A DNA stretch of 64,000 bases from Crossaster papposus (taxonomy: Eukaryota; Echinodermata; Asteroidea; Velatida; Solasteridae): contig JBAIAA010000669.1 in the NCBI GenBank assembly GCA_037893245.1, positions 1,612,001 through 1,676,000 of the forward strand. The letters are read 5' to 3'. The translations under genes were made by a program, and so were the position numbers. Shown here in pieces: positions 1 through 10,797 of this stretch. Within the stretch, counting starts at the first letter, position 1. Each line of letters starts with the position of its first letter. A model generated the notes under the pieces. The model was given only the letters and a program-made list of their open reading frames with translations. It was not told the origin of the DNA and made no database searches.

Positions 1-519
1 ATTCAGAGGCGTCAGGATGGCAGTGTCGACTTCTACCGCGGCTGGACTGACTACCGCGTGGGCTTTGGTGACTTGGCTGGTGAGTTTTGGCTCGGCAACG
101 ACAACTTGCGCACCTTGAGTAATTCTGCCGGAACTTGGGATCTTCGAATCGATTTGGAGGACTGGGAAGGCAACACAACTTGGGCTGAGTACAGAAATTT
201 CCGGATCTCTGGACAGGATTATCGTTTGAGTTTTGATTCGTACAATGCGGACAGTAATGCTGGTGATTCCCTTGACAGGAATAACGGTCTGCCCTTTACA
301 ACAAAGGACAACGACAATGACAAGATTGCTCGTAACTGCGCAGTGATCAAGAAAGGAGGTTGGTGGTACAATAAATGTTCTAATGTCAACTTGAACGGTA
401 TGTATTTCGATTCGTACAGGGAAGTACAAGACGACCTTCAGATCATTTCCTGGTATTCATGGAGGGGTTCAACTTACTTCTTGAAAAGTTGTAGTATGAA
501 GATTCGATTGTCAAAGTAA
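1..519 (+). CDS. FReD copy A, 3' part of a fibrinogen-domain protein gene (cut by window start)
   Basis: The reading frame is open from base 1 to the TAA at 517-519, so the window begins inside the gene. What remains is the last 172 codons of a fibrinogen C-terminal domain: the FYRGW stretch, GEFWLGNDN, the D-x-D calcium-site region (TTKDNDND), the NCA...WWY..C cysteine pair and the terminal LKSCSMKIR. FBG domains of this kind bind acetylated sugars or other ligands in ficolins and invertebrate FREPs. From about codon 50 onward it matches copies E and I (EGNTTWAEYRNF, ISGQDYRLSF). Its earlier part (GWTDYR, NSAG) instead matches its neighbour B, which suggests gene conversion. An ATG at 58 is internal and is not the start. 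The signal peptide and PAN domain would lie before the window. Confidence 0.93.
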   Translation: MQRRQDGSVDFYRGWTDYRVGFGDLAGEFWLGNDNLRTLSNSAGTWDLRIDLEDWEGNTTWAEYRNFRISGQDYRLSFDSYNADSNAGDSLDRNNGLPFTTKDNDNDKIARNCAVIKKGGWWYNKCSNVNLNGMYFDSYREVQDDLQIISWYSWRGSTYFLKSCSMKIRLSK

Positions 520-571
520 GTAAATTATTAAACTTCATTAGACCATTTTGTCTCAAACGATATAAAAAGCC

Positions 572-584
572 GGGGGGGGGGGGG
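572..584 (+). repeat. poly-G tract
   Basis: This is an uninterrupted run of 13 G about 50 bp after the stop codon of copy A. The equivalent run is 11 G after E (21783-21793) and 20 G after I (47588-47607), so it is a length-variable homopolymer in the likely 3' UTR of E-class genes. Confidence 0.9.
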
Positions 585-794
585 TACTCTAATACACTTA
601 ACGTGAAGTGAAAGCGCCTGTGGCAATACCATTAAGGTTCCGGAAAATCGCGTCGTGTAAATTGGAATATCCGGTTAATTCCATACCCTCCCTTTGAATT
701 TCTTCTTAGGCTATCAACATTAGAATTGGGCCAATGTTTGTTATTAATTATTACGAAATCAATGTGCGAATAAAAATATGATAGTATTAATATG

Positions 795-1456
795 CATAAT
801 GAAAACTACACGTCATCTGCTCGACCGAAACTTTGCACGCATCTCTTTGTACAGGAATGACCCTAAAAAACGGCCTCAAGTTTCACAAAACCTCGCGTAC
901 ATTTTAAACGCCATATCATCATTTCGGATAGAATCGATTATGAAACTACACACTCTAAGCTTCAATATGATATATACATTGTTATAATAAAGGCTAAGAT
1001 AACGAAGCACTAGTTTAAGTTTCCCGGGGAAAAAACTCATTTTCTCCATGTTCGGCTGTGTAAAATCGCAATTTTGTATGACTAACGTACACCCGAGGCA
1101 GCTTAACATAGGCGTAGCTCGAGAACCAAAGGTCGTTGAACTTTGGATAGACCGGTTGTAAATAGCTGACGGCGTTAGCTTTCTAGTGATATAAGACACA
1201 ACCCGATTGGATACATATAAGCAAAGCACTATTGAAAGAAAATAGTCTCACCAATCACGAATTGTCTTACAGCTGTGGTCACCTGGCGACCTATTACCCC
1301 TATTTAATAATGGAATGTTTCAAAGCTAGTATCCGCGTGTGTTGTGTGGTTTAGAGGTCAACTCTCCTTGGTCTCTGCACACAGCTGACCACACAATGGA
1401 TGCACAGGGCATTCACTGAGCTTTTGCTTAAAATGGGGCAAAAGTTTTCATTATGA
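795..1456. mobile_element. 662-bp non-autonomous DNA element with 13-bp perfect TIRs
   Basis: Both ends carry a perfect inverted repeat: CATAATGAAAACT at 795-807 and AGTTTTCATTATG at 1444-1456. The paralogous sites at about 22003 (after E) and 47817 (after I) run straight from GTATTAATATG into ATTTGG, so they are empty sites. The exact target duplication is ambiguous because the TIR tip resembles the flank (ATATG against TTATG). No transposase is seen. A 117-codon minus-strand open frame inside has no recognisable domain. Confidence 0.82.
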
Positions 1457-1717
1457 TTTGGTTGGTTAAAATAGTTGGTGAAAATTGTAACCAAATATGT
1501 GTAAACATTTCCAATTTGACAAATGTTGGGTACATTTTATCCAACGTTGGGCAAATTTTGTTGTGTGGTTCTGTTGTGTTGTTCACCTGGTAACCAACGG
1601 TTAATTAAAATGAATAAATTTAACCAACGTTGGGTAAATTGTACCCAACATTGGTCAAATTGAAAAAATTACACATTGTTGGTTAACATTTTGACAAACA
1701 TTTTTAACCAAGCAAAT
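1457..1717. mobile_element. MITE-like foldback element, TTGGTTGGTTAAAAT type (copy 1)
   Basis: The left end ATTTGGTTGGTTAAAAT and the reverse complement of the right end (ATTTGCTTGGTTAAAAAT) match over about 40 bp with some mismatches. The interior is rich in palindromic CAACGTTGGG and CCCAAC motifs. Paralogous copies lie at 22004-22267 and 47818-48111, so this insertion predates the block duplication. Confidence 0.7.
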
Positions 1718-1886
1718 GTATTTACATGTTTTGTCACAAATGCTGGAGACGTTCAGTATGCAACACTAGAAAATAGTCAAAAGTACACACAGCTGACTAG
1801 TGCAAATAAGACGCTATACAAAATGAATACATGTATAACCAAAATGTATTAGATTGAATGTGGAAGTGTAAAAAAAAAAGGTAATA

Positions 1887-2082
1887 TTAAAGGTCGATAC
1901 ACCATTTGCAGATATCGTAATTTTTTACTACAAAACAATACCTAGCACAGTCATTTTGCTGGATGCCTAGAATCATATTATTTACTTTCAAATAAGTAAA
2001 ATATTATTTAATAGTTTGGTAGTAAACAATTTCGATGTCTCCAAATGGTGTATCATTTTGATGTAAATGGTGTAACCTTTAA
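1887..2082. mobile_element. foldback element, GATACACCATTTG type (copy 1)
   Basis: ATACACCATTTGCAGATATC near the left end recurs inverted near the right end (ATACACCATTTGGAGACATC on the minus strand), followed by a further TTTACTAC(A/C)AAAC match. TTAAAGG caps both ends. Copies are at 22440-22634 and 48316-48537. No coding capacity is seen. Confidence 0.65.
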
Positions 2083-2623
2083 ATAGAGTCTAGTTTAAAG
2101 GTTTCAACATCGGATGTATTTGTTTCTTACGATTAATGTAAACCGAATTGCAAAATTTAAGATTAATGTTATTAGCGTGCATTGATGTAATGGAAACATA
2201 TTGAAACTGTTTCAAATTCATCTAGCTATGCTGATATTTATCAAAGCTTGCATTCGTGGCAGCTCTTAGAAAATAACTATTTGCGGTAGACAGCCTAGGA
2301 AATGAACACTAAGTGGGTTATTTAACAACGGGGTGTTTCTGTCGGTAAAATTCGGTCAGGGGTCTGTGGCAAAGCAAGATATATTGATGAGCTTACAAAT
2401 AGAACCGTGTTTAAAGGAGGCTGACCGCGGTAGCTTGTTTTCTTGCGCAGAACCCATTTGCACCCAGCAGCCAACATTTTGTTGATGATTGTATTTACTT
2501 ATAAAAGCAATGGTGTTCTCTTGAGAAGTGTAATTGTGTTAAAATATTTATATGTTGCATGTAAAAAAGACTGTAGCTATTCGCTTGAGGAAAGACCATT
2601 AGACAACGACAAGTACATGTATA

Positions 2624-2863
2624 GGGCCTTTTCGAATCCCTGGCTTCGTCTTCGTCTTTGGCTTAAGGCGATTTTTGACTCCCAACTGCAAGATCTCTAG
2701 CCACATTCTTACGCCTGTTGTACTTCAGAAACTTTCACTCGATTGATGTGAACCCAAAAGTTAGACTATTTCAATTTTCTTCCATTTCTATTTGCTTCTC
2801 AGTATTTCGGAATTCGGAGGCGAATCCAAAGCCAAAGACGAAGCAACGGTTTCGAAAAGGCCC
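2624..2863. mobile_element. PIF/Harbinger-like MITE, 240 bp
   Basis: The terminal inverted repeats GGGCCTTTTCGAA (2624-2636) and TTCGAAAAGGCCC (2851-2863) are perfect for 13 bp and extend imperfectly for about 40 bp through a GCTTCGTCTTTGGC motif. They are flanked by a 3-bp ATA duplication (2621-2623 and 2864-2866). The E-F and I-J paralogous sites read TGTATAGCCTACC without the insert. A 3-bp AT-rich target duplication with GGGCC-type ends fits PIF/Harbinger; that family call is inference. Confidence 0.85.
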
Positions 2864-3848
2864 ATAGCCTACCAGCGTCTATTTCCTGTGTGTGGGCAGC
2901 TGACATCTTGTTTAAAACATGCGCATAACTGGCTTTCAAAATTAATTCACATGCAAACCAAGCAAAGCCACACAAATACATTTCAGCGGCGTAACTATAC
3001 GTGGACCAATATTGTTCAAGGGTTCACTGAATGGCAACAGACATTATTTTTCGTGCACAATTCACAATTTCAAATGGGGGCACCTAGTCCGTCGCGGATC
3101 CCAGACGGGGGCACGTAGCCCCCGTGGGGGCCCCGCCTCGTGGCAATTAAAGCAGGGACAATATATTACAATGACAGGTTGTACAAAGCTGCTTTTAGCG
3201 ATACTTTCTCCTGTCCTTCGGTATCATATCTGAATCCATCGACTGTGTCTAATTAGCGCTGATCACTTTTTGGTATTAAGTATAGATGACATCGCCCGTG
3301 TGTGTTATATATTACAAACCTATTAAGCCATACAAATTGAGTTTTTAACAGTGATGCTAATAAGCAATTTGCCGCTAAACAACCAGACAAAAACCAGCTA
3401 CTATGAAACACAAAAAAACGCATCACGCACTATTCATTGATTGGCTTGACCTCCCTATATGTAATTAATGAGGTACTTACCTCTCCGTTATTAACGCATG
3501 ATGAGTACTAATTATGACTGGTTTTGTGCGAGGCCGTTCGTTTAGCTGTTTAATTGCTTTTTATTGCATATAGGCCTATAGTGCTATCAACACTACGAAT
3601 CAGAAGTCACAAGTCTAAATTTTCGCTGCTGTGTGAGCGGTGTGTTTACTTTGGTCTCTTGATAAATAGAAGACATAATCGTCCACTGTAATACAGGAAC
3701 AGTCATTGTCAATGGGACTTGATATTGTACTCGATACGCTCTAGGTTTAAATACGTACGTTGTCATATTGCGATAGAAAAACATCTTGCAGATACGACGT
3801 GTTTGTGCCATTAACGACGAACATATTTTGTTTGCGGGAGACAGCACA

Positions 3849-4856
3849 ATGAAGTATGTATTTGAGTTTAATGTTTCCGTGAGACAATTACTTGCTGCCG
3901 GTCTTCTGGTTTATTTGTTGTTTCCTTTTGTGCCCGCATATCAAGGAACCAATTGCGGTCATACACACCCACAGGTATTCAGCGCGGCTCAAAACCGAGC
4001 ACTGAGAAATGCCACAATTTGGTCGGGTAGAGTTGGTACTCTTGTCGGCTGTGTGAGCCTGTGCCACTCTTGGCCAGCTTGCAAATCAGTCAATTACTTC
4101 AAGAACAATCAAATGTGTGATCTGAACAACGCCACGAGAGTCGATTTGCCAAATAACATTGTAGCAGACTACAGGAGCGTGTTCTTTGATGGCAATCCTT
4201 ACAGCGATTGCCAGAGTTTACTGAAGTCGGGTTACAGCGTGAGCGGTATCTGTACGATATTGCCAGCGGGATTCGCAGATGGTCTGAGGGTGTACTGCGA
4301 CATGGAGACCGACGACGGAGGCTGGCTTGTCATTCAGCGGCGTCAGGATGACAGTGTCGACTTCTACCGCGGCTGGACTGACTACCGCGTGGGCTTTGGT
4401 GACTTGGCTGGTGAGTTTTGGCTCGGCAACGACAACTTGCGCACCTTGAGTAATTCTGCCGGACCTTGGGATCTTCGAATCGATTTGGAGGACTGGGATA
4501 ACAACACGGCCTGGGCCGAGTACGGAGGTTTCCAGATCTATGGACAGGATTTTAGTCTTAATTTTGATTCGTACAATGTGGAAAGTACCGCTGGTGACTC
4601 CCTTACAGCTAGACAAAAGGGTATGCCCTTTTCAACAAAGGACAGGGACAACGACAAGCAAACTGGTGGTAACTGCGCACAGAAAAAGACAGGAGCTTGG
4701 TGGTATGAGAGTTGTTCTTCGTCCAACTTGAACGGTATGTATTTCCATTCGTCTTGGGAAAAATCAAAGGACTTTCGAGTCATTTCATGGGATGCATGGA
4801 GGTCTATATTATACTCCTTGAAAAGTTGTAGTATGAAGATTCGCATGGCAAAGTAA
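3849..4856 (+). CDS. FReD copy B: secreted PAN/apple-fibrinogen protein (335 aa)
   Basis: Single-exon gene. I chose the ATG at 3849 (context CACAATGA) because it gives a hydrophobic signal peptide (residues 1 to about 31). An in-frame extension upstream has only a TTG. Residues 36-113 form a PAN/apple-like domain with Cys 36, 68, 72, 78 and 90. Residues 118-335 form the fibrinogen domain with Cys 121, 150, 276 and 289, the D-x-D calcium-site region at 265-269, and extra Cys 135 and 327. N-glycosylation sequons lie at NATIW and NNATR. The likely role is extracellular lectin-type recognition, inferred from ficolin and FREP relatives. Eleven cysteines in total leave at least one unpaired. A TTTAAATA at 3746-3753 may be promoter-related, but the C/E-class TATA/Inr module is not present. 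The closest copy is J, which differs at five residues. Confidence 0.93.
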   Translation: MKYVFEFNVSVRQLLAAGLLVYLLFPFVPAYQGTNCGHTHPQVFSAAQNRALRNATIWSGRVGTLVGCVSLCHSWPACKSVNYFKNNQMCDLNNATRVDLPNNIVADYRSVFFDGNPYSDCQSLLKSGYSVSGICTILPAGFADGLRVYCDMETDDGGWLVIQRRQDDSVDFYRGWTDYRVGFGDLAGEFWLGNDNLRTLSNSAGPWDLRIDLEDWDNNTAWAEYGGFQIYGQDFSLNFDSYNVESTAGDSLTARQKGMPFSTKDRDNDKQTGGNCAQKKTGAWWYESCSSSNLNGMYFHSSWEKSKDFRVISWDAWRSILYSLKSCSMKIRMAK

Positions 4857-7545
4857 AGTAATTATTGAAACGACTCGGACCACATTGGCTCAAACGTGAC
4901 ACCAATTTGGCAATATGGACCACTATAATTTATTTGATACGTGTACGGGATACGTATGCGGCTCGCAAAAGTCGCCTATTAAATCCACAGTTTGCGTTGT
5001 TGTTTCATCCTGTACACTTTCTGCAATTTGCTTGTTAATTCAAAATGTTTAAATGTATAATTTAAAAGACTGATGACATTAAAACGCAAAGTAGTGGTTT
5101 ATTAGTCGACTTTCCGGATCCACATAAACGGGGAATATGAACGTAAAGTAAACGCGCATATGCGGAAATACCACCAAATTTCTCAAAAGTCGCGTCGTGT
5201 AATTTCACTAATTTGAAATATTCGGTCAATTCTGTTACCTCACTTTGATTTTTTCTTGGCTATAAACATAACAAAATGGACAAATGTTTGCTATTAATTC
5301 TCGCGAAATCTCTAGAGTTCCCCTAAGCATACAAGACTAAAAACTAAATAGTCAAAAGTCCACACATCCGACTAAAGCTACAACACCATAATGCAGAATA
5401 GACTGTATACATGACAATAAATAGGAAGTTTGTATTCGGGCAGTGTCCAAAATGAAAACAAACTCCGAATTCTCTAAAAACCTCAGAGCTCATAAGATTA
5501 TTTCAATTGACTTGTAATTGATAATAAACAAATCCAATGTGTTTTACTACAAGCCGTTAGGTTAGAATGGTAAAATCTCCATACTTAATTTTTACGAGAA
5601 AACGGTGCATTAAGTTATCTTGTACTATCCGCATTACGGCAAAGAAAAAAAATGCTACCAAAAGAGCAATAAAGAACCTGTGTTTGTTTTTTCAAAACGG
5701 TATGTCTGAAACATATGTGTACATTTTATATAAGTATTTGATAGATTGTGTAGATTTTGAACCAATTTAATAATATCGCTTTCAAAAACTAAATTATATA
5801 TTAAAGTTGGTTTTATTTGGAAAGCCACAAAAGATCGAGTGGCAGTAAAGGTAGAATAAGCTAAAACAAAATTGTAAAAATTATGAATGTGTTTTATGGT
5901 GTTGGTGTATGATATTTAGTGGATGTATAACTCTAATTAAGCACGTTTTTTAGAAGTTTGAAAATTGTTCTTTTTATAGGCTTGCATTTAGAAACTTGCT
6001 TTCCGTGGTTCTATAAAGTTTTTTGGCAAAATTGTATTTAGGCGAATTTCTGCACTGCAAGGATTTGAATCATCGCGACAGTTAATGATTATGTAAATGT
6101 TTATCATTTGTAATAATTACGTTTAGCCTTATAAACTTGATGTATAGGCCTTGGTGTGTATAGTTAATACTGAAATTGTTATTGGAACTAATCCTCGACT
6201 GAACAATACCACTTAAATGTAGGATACATCAATAATTGCTTGAATTTTCTTGAATGGTTTAAAATGGGGGATGTATTTTATAGTAAATAATCGTTTAACT
6301 GACCTGTTCAAAGTTTTACAATCATAGATGCTGTGAAAAGCAAGAAAAACGGCGTTCGTTTTCTACCACCGTCGGGCAGTGGTTCTTTTGTTGGTCTAGT
6401 TTTTTTCGCGTTCGCAGAAATTGACAAGTGAAGGGGCTGGTGGTTTGGGAAAGTTACAATTGGTTGTGTTTGAATAGCAGTTAATGATTATTAGTCTGAA
6501 GTGGGAAGATGTTCGAATGCATGATTCGATTGAAACGCAAATTACGCTCTCAAGAACAATTGCTTGGTGTATTTTTATCCGTGGTGTATCACAGACAGTC
6601 TATGGAGTGAACCAAATGTCATATATGAATGTCCTAACAATGTTTTAGCATTCTGAAAATGTTTCGCACTCGTCTTGCATTTTGTACATCGATTTAGCAA
6701 ATTTAAAAGTTAGGTTTGGCAAGACTGTAGGTAGTACATGTACTCCCAAAATTCGTGATTATAAAACAATCAATGTGACAGAAGAAGATATATTGTTTTG
6801 AAATAACGTAGATCTTTTAATGTTTCAGGTAAATATTTGTGATTTGCCCAATTTGTTGTTGAAATTTTAAAATTCATTTAAAACAGCGATGTTAATAAGT
6901 GTTATGCTTAAAAGTGTATTCATATTGCATGTAAAAAAACACATTTTTATTAAAGCCGTTTTCCCATTGGACTTTCCTTTTCAAACTTTAAGATTGATGT
7001 TATTAGACTGCATTGATGTAATGAAAACATTTCTATCACTATTTGGTTAAAACAATTTTGGCTGTAGATAAAGCTTTGAAAAGGCATTTGTAAATTCAAA
7101 ATTGCATGTAATTTAAATGTTGTTATATTATGGTGTCATAATAACGTTTTAATCCTCGATCAATGTTGAAAAAATTTAATAATATCGCTGGAAAAATTGA
7201 AATTAGATGTCGAATTGGTTTAATTATAATGTTGCAACTGGTATTGTTGATGTAAAGTGGCAGTTAATGATTATGTAGCTCGTAATATTTGTCAAAATTA
7301 CGACGATGTTCAAAGATATTGTATATTTATATTTGCGGTGGTAGGTCATACAAAACGTGATGGTGTATAACAAATATATAAATGCATAATAATATATAAA
7401 TGCACGATTTAGAGTCTGAACATTGTTCGTACAAGGTCACTGTTGTATTGTGCCAAGGCGTTCGACCAGCATAGTGCAGCCTAGCCGCGTCACGTGTAGT
7501 TGCTGTAAGTATACGTGAATGTGTGTGCACGCAACAAATCGACGT

Positions 7546-7829
7546 GTGCCCGGCAGAAGGACATTATGCGCGTAGGCCCTTATGCGTGAACGCGTATCAC
7601 TAAAACGTTCCCAGCAAAATGGCATACATGCAAAAAACCTGCCTATATTTTAAAGAAATTTAAACATTTAACACAAATTGCTCCCAAAAATTGCGACAAA
7701 TTTAAAGTTCGTACGATTTATGATACATCGGAATTATAATACGTGTGGGGAAACATTGGAGCATTTTAATGCAGTTTTCATGAAAATGATTTTCGCTCAG
7801 AACGCCCATTATGCCCTTCTGCCGAGCAC
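7546..7829. mobile_element. foldback element with GTGCCCGGCAGAAGG ends
   Basis: GTGCCCGGCAGAAGG at the left is mirrored by CCTTCTGCCGAGCAC at the right, with further matching inside (CATTATG). Related copies are at about 58952-59232 (after J) and 28425-28661 (after F). After D, G and H only a collapsed GTGCCCGGCACCAGGG remains, which suggests internal deletion there. Confidence 0.6.
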
Positions 7830-8515
7830 CTGCACATATAAATTAGTGGTTCTAAACCAATTGTTCGGAAAATAATCAATGTGACTTTTTAGGATACAGA
7901 AAATCAACGTATATCTTGCCACGCTTTAGGTGGCCGTTTGTGATTTAATTTACTAACAATAACATTGGTGTTATAACGTTTTTTAAGTGTTGCATGTAAA
8001 AAAATGAATTAGTTAATAAGTAAAGGAACGACCGTTGTAAATACCGTGATAGGTATATCATAACGAATGCAATATGGAATTTGAATGGAATATCATTGGA
8101 ATGTTGTTGGATAAATTGTAGTTGCAAACGAGTAGTAATATTTGAATCATGTTCAGGTTTGCAAACTGCATATACATTGGTGTAAGACATGATTGGCAGC
8201 TGTAATGTCATCATATGGCCAACTGGCCAACTGCTAATCTCTACACGTAACATTACACAGTATACTGAGAATTCAATGTCTAAACTTTTCGGACGATTTA
8301 ACCGACTGTTGTGGCCAGGAATGAAGACATGTTGAACGGGAAAATAAAGATGGAGAAAGAAATTTGCTTCGTCGTTTATTTTCTTTCGTGACTTCTGAGC
8401 AGAGTAAATTATTTTGTTCTCTATAAGAGCCTGAAAGTTGACCCCTGATGGCGCGCTTCTGGGCCCTCGGAGTTTTGTAAATAATTGTTGGTACATTTAT
8501 TTATTAAGAAAATCC

Positions 8516-8608
8516 ACCTACCACCACCACTACCCCCCCCCCCCCCCCCCTCCCTCCCCCCCCCCCCCCCCCCCCACTCCTCCACCCCCCTCCCCCCTCC
8601 TCCACCCC
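8516..8608 (+). repeat. poly-C / CCT / CCACC low-complexity tract
   Basis: This is a run of C interrupted by T, A and CTCC units. The allied tract in the J-K block (59922-60019) has a different internal arrangement, with a duplicated ACTCCTCCACCCCCCTCC segment. Proline- or glycine-rich open frames across it are artefacts of composition. Confidence 0.9.
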
Positions 8609-8929
8609 TGAAAAAAGGCCTTTGTAAAATTGTGCTTGCATCTCAATGTTTAAAAACTGAAACCTTGCATGACGTGAACAAAAATATATCGTGCCAAAAC
8701 GTGACCTCTCACTTTCGAAAATACATGTGGACTCGTGAAATCGAAGCACCCGTGCAAATTACCAATCTATGAAATAATTTTGTGGCGGCCATTGGGTAAA
8801 AACTTAAATCGAAGACTAAAATGTATTGTTGGACCCACATTAAAAAAACAAAACTTGAAGGCCGTATTAATTTTCATTTACAAACCGTTGATAAGAATTG
8901 TTGAATGAGTGATGTAAACGAGCCTGTAT

Positions 8930-9243
8930 CACTGACCTCTATACATGGACAGATCATCATTGTTTCATTTTGAAGTCGGCATGCGGAGAAGTGCAACATG
9001 GCGGACCCACGACGTGACTCTGTGAGCCAATGAAATGTCCAGGTGTTGGTACGATACGTATTACGTAATGTTTATAAATACAAAATGTACAGAATAAATC
9101 CGCTGTCCTCCACACCTGGACATTTCATTGGCTCACAGCAGTGACGTCTCGGGTCCGCCATGTTGCACTTCCAGTTCGCGCCGACTTCAAGCGTTAGCAC
9201 AGCAGAATATGGACAATGGTCCGTCCAGGTGTAGAGGTCAGTG
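8930..9243. mobile_element. 314-bp long-inverted-repeat element with 8-bp target duplication (hAT-like)
   Basis: The element begins CACTGACCTCTA and ends TAGAGGTCAGTG. It is flanked by a perfect direct repeat GCCTGTAT (8922-8929 and 9244-9251). The J-K paralogue has a single GCCTGTAT at 60311-60318, so it is an empty site. Much of the element is an imperfect hairpin: the GAGCCAATGAAATGTCCAGG region near 9022 pairs with 9112-9138, and AAGTGCAACATGGCGGACCC pairs with about 9150-9172. An 8-bp duplication suits hAT. No transposase is present. Confidence 0.88.
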
Positions 9244-9833
9244 GCCTGTATACAGTATAAATTCCATCGGTTGTAGGTAGGTAAATCTTCGCGTCGTTTT
9301 CATTTTCGTTCTCACGCAATATACGAGATGTGAAAACCAACGTGGTCGAACAAGGAGACCCAGGAACGAAAACCCAGTGAAGGTCGATGTGAAGGACTTT
9401 CTGAGAGTTACCACGCCAACCAGTCCGAGTCACCAACTCCTTTCTATCGATGTTTTCCCATCATCTGTTTTGGTAAATTGCAGTGGAAAGTGGACAATTT
9501 GTTTTGCGGTATATATCATAATTATATATTTATTTTTTCACGAAGTAGTGTCTTTCCTGTATTTCTGAATCCGTAAATAATATAAAAAAGCCATCAACTG
9601 AACATGACATAGTAAGAATAAAACAGAATTTGTAACAAAAAATCCGAAGAGAACTCATCGAGAAACTTTACTAATGGAGGCTGCCATTATGAGTTGTATC
9701 TACCGCCCTCAATTGTTTAATTTGTACAGTTGGTCACAAATTGGTCACAAGTTAGTCACAAATGAGGAATTCAGGCACATATAGAACATTATGCAAGCAC
9801 CTGTATTATATTTATAAAAAGAAAGGGCACGAA

Positions 9834-10041
9834 GGTTACGATCCCTTTAAAGACATAACCTAATTGTTAGGGTACATTTAAAGTTGCAGCATGAAGATGC
9901 GAAATAATTATTGAAATGTATTCAAACCTGGATGGTATGTATTTGTTTCCGCCTTTAAGTCTTGCTATTGATGGCATCATATGGAAATCAATGAAAGGAA
10001 TTGATTACTCGCTCAAAAAGAGCAGTATACAAATTGAATAG
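9834..10041 (+). pseudogene. decayed small-ORF tail plus FReD C-terminal relics upstream of C
   Basis: Bases 9834-9870 resemble the end of the 135-aa gene (TTACGA...AAAGACATAACC). Bases 9881-9917 resemble the FReD gene end (AGTTG-AG-ATGAAGAT). Bases 9925-10041 encode NLDGMY, then IIWKSMKG, then DYSLKKSSIQIE and a stop. That order matches the FReD C-terminus (NLNGMY, WRS, YSLKSCSMKIR) at low identity. Together these are nested remnants of at least two older FReD copies. Confidence 0.7.
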
Positions 10042-10797
10042 TAATTGCAGTAGTAATTATGCAAAAATCACCGGCTAATGAAACATTGATTCTATAATCG
10101 CCACCGGTATGTAAAACAGTGATACCAAGCTTGGATAAATAAAGAATGAAATAGTTCTATATACCATTTTCAACAGAAGATTCTTTCTCCCTGAAGTGCA
10201 CAAAGAGCCTGTGAGTGTGCGTGTGTTGACAAATGTAAATTTTCTGACATTTTGGGAATAGTCGAAAGACATCCTTGCACTCACTAAAAGCAGATCCTCT
10301 TGAAATCCTCTGTATTTTGTTTATTCTCATTGTGAATGTATCTAATGGTTGATCTACCTGCGGAGCTACGGACAAAACCAGGGCTGCTTTAAGGAAACAC
10401 AGCACCAATAAAAAGATAACTTCTCGGATTAGATTGACAGTCGATTGTAGATATCTCTTATGTGAGCAGCTGACCTTGGCTTAATACCGACATTCGCACC
10501 GTGAACTACTTTTTCAGGCTGTGAAATAAATTCACAACAAAGCCGCAATAATTGATTTTCTGAGGAGCATTGATGCGCACTTCGTGTTATCACAAAGATA
10601 CAAATACGTAGCCACTAAATTTCAGCTTCACTACTTTGCCAGCAGTGAATTCAAATTGGTCTGCTTTTGATAAATATAACCCACTAATTGTCAGGTTATA
10701 CGCGTAAATAGTCAAGGACTGAAGAGAAGGCGTTATGAAAGAAGCAGCGGCGCCACAGGCTCGTTTTCAATTAAAGCATGGTTGCCGGAAAATTTCA

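Larger units (their letters stand above)
520..3848. other. A-B intergenic block (3' flank of A, 5' flank of B)
   Basis: No gene is supported here. The block is paralogous to 21733-24294 (E-F) and to 47538-49069 plus 54200-55262 (I-J). It holds a poly-G run (572-584), a 662-bp TIR element, two foldback elements and a Harbinger-like MITE, listed separately. Relative to E-F it lacks roughly 190 bp around 2450 (the segment at about 22997-23167). The last kilobase is the conserved upstream region of B-class genes. Confidence 0.8.

Noticed and set aside
876..1229. 117-codon minus-strand open frame
   Set aside because: It lies inside the 662-bp TIR element, has no recognisable transposase motif, and is absent from the paralogous blocks.
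3786..3848. Possible 21-residue N-terminal extension of B-class proteins
   Set aside because: It would start at TTG, and it places a charged stretch ahead of the signal peptide. The ATG at 3849 gives a normal leader.
4218..4616. Recurrent minus-strand open frames of about 120-165 codons opposite each FReD (also at 11976, 13395, 21100, 24664, 31399, 39236, 55632, 62953)
   Set aside because: They exist only because the constrained FReD coding sequence keeps the opposite frame open. They have no recognisable domain, leader or promoter.
8485..8772. Proline-rich (+) and glycine-rich (-) open frames across the poly-C tract, and the equivalents near 59674-60039
   Set aside because: They are composition artefacts of a C/CT homopolymer tract that differs in length between paralogues.
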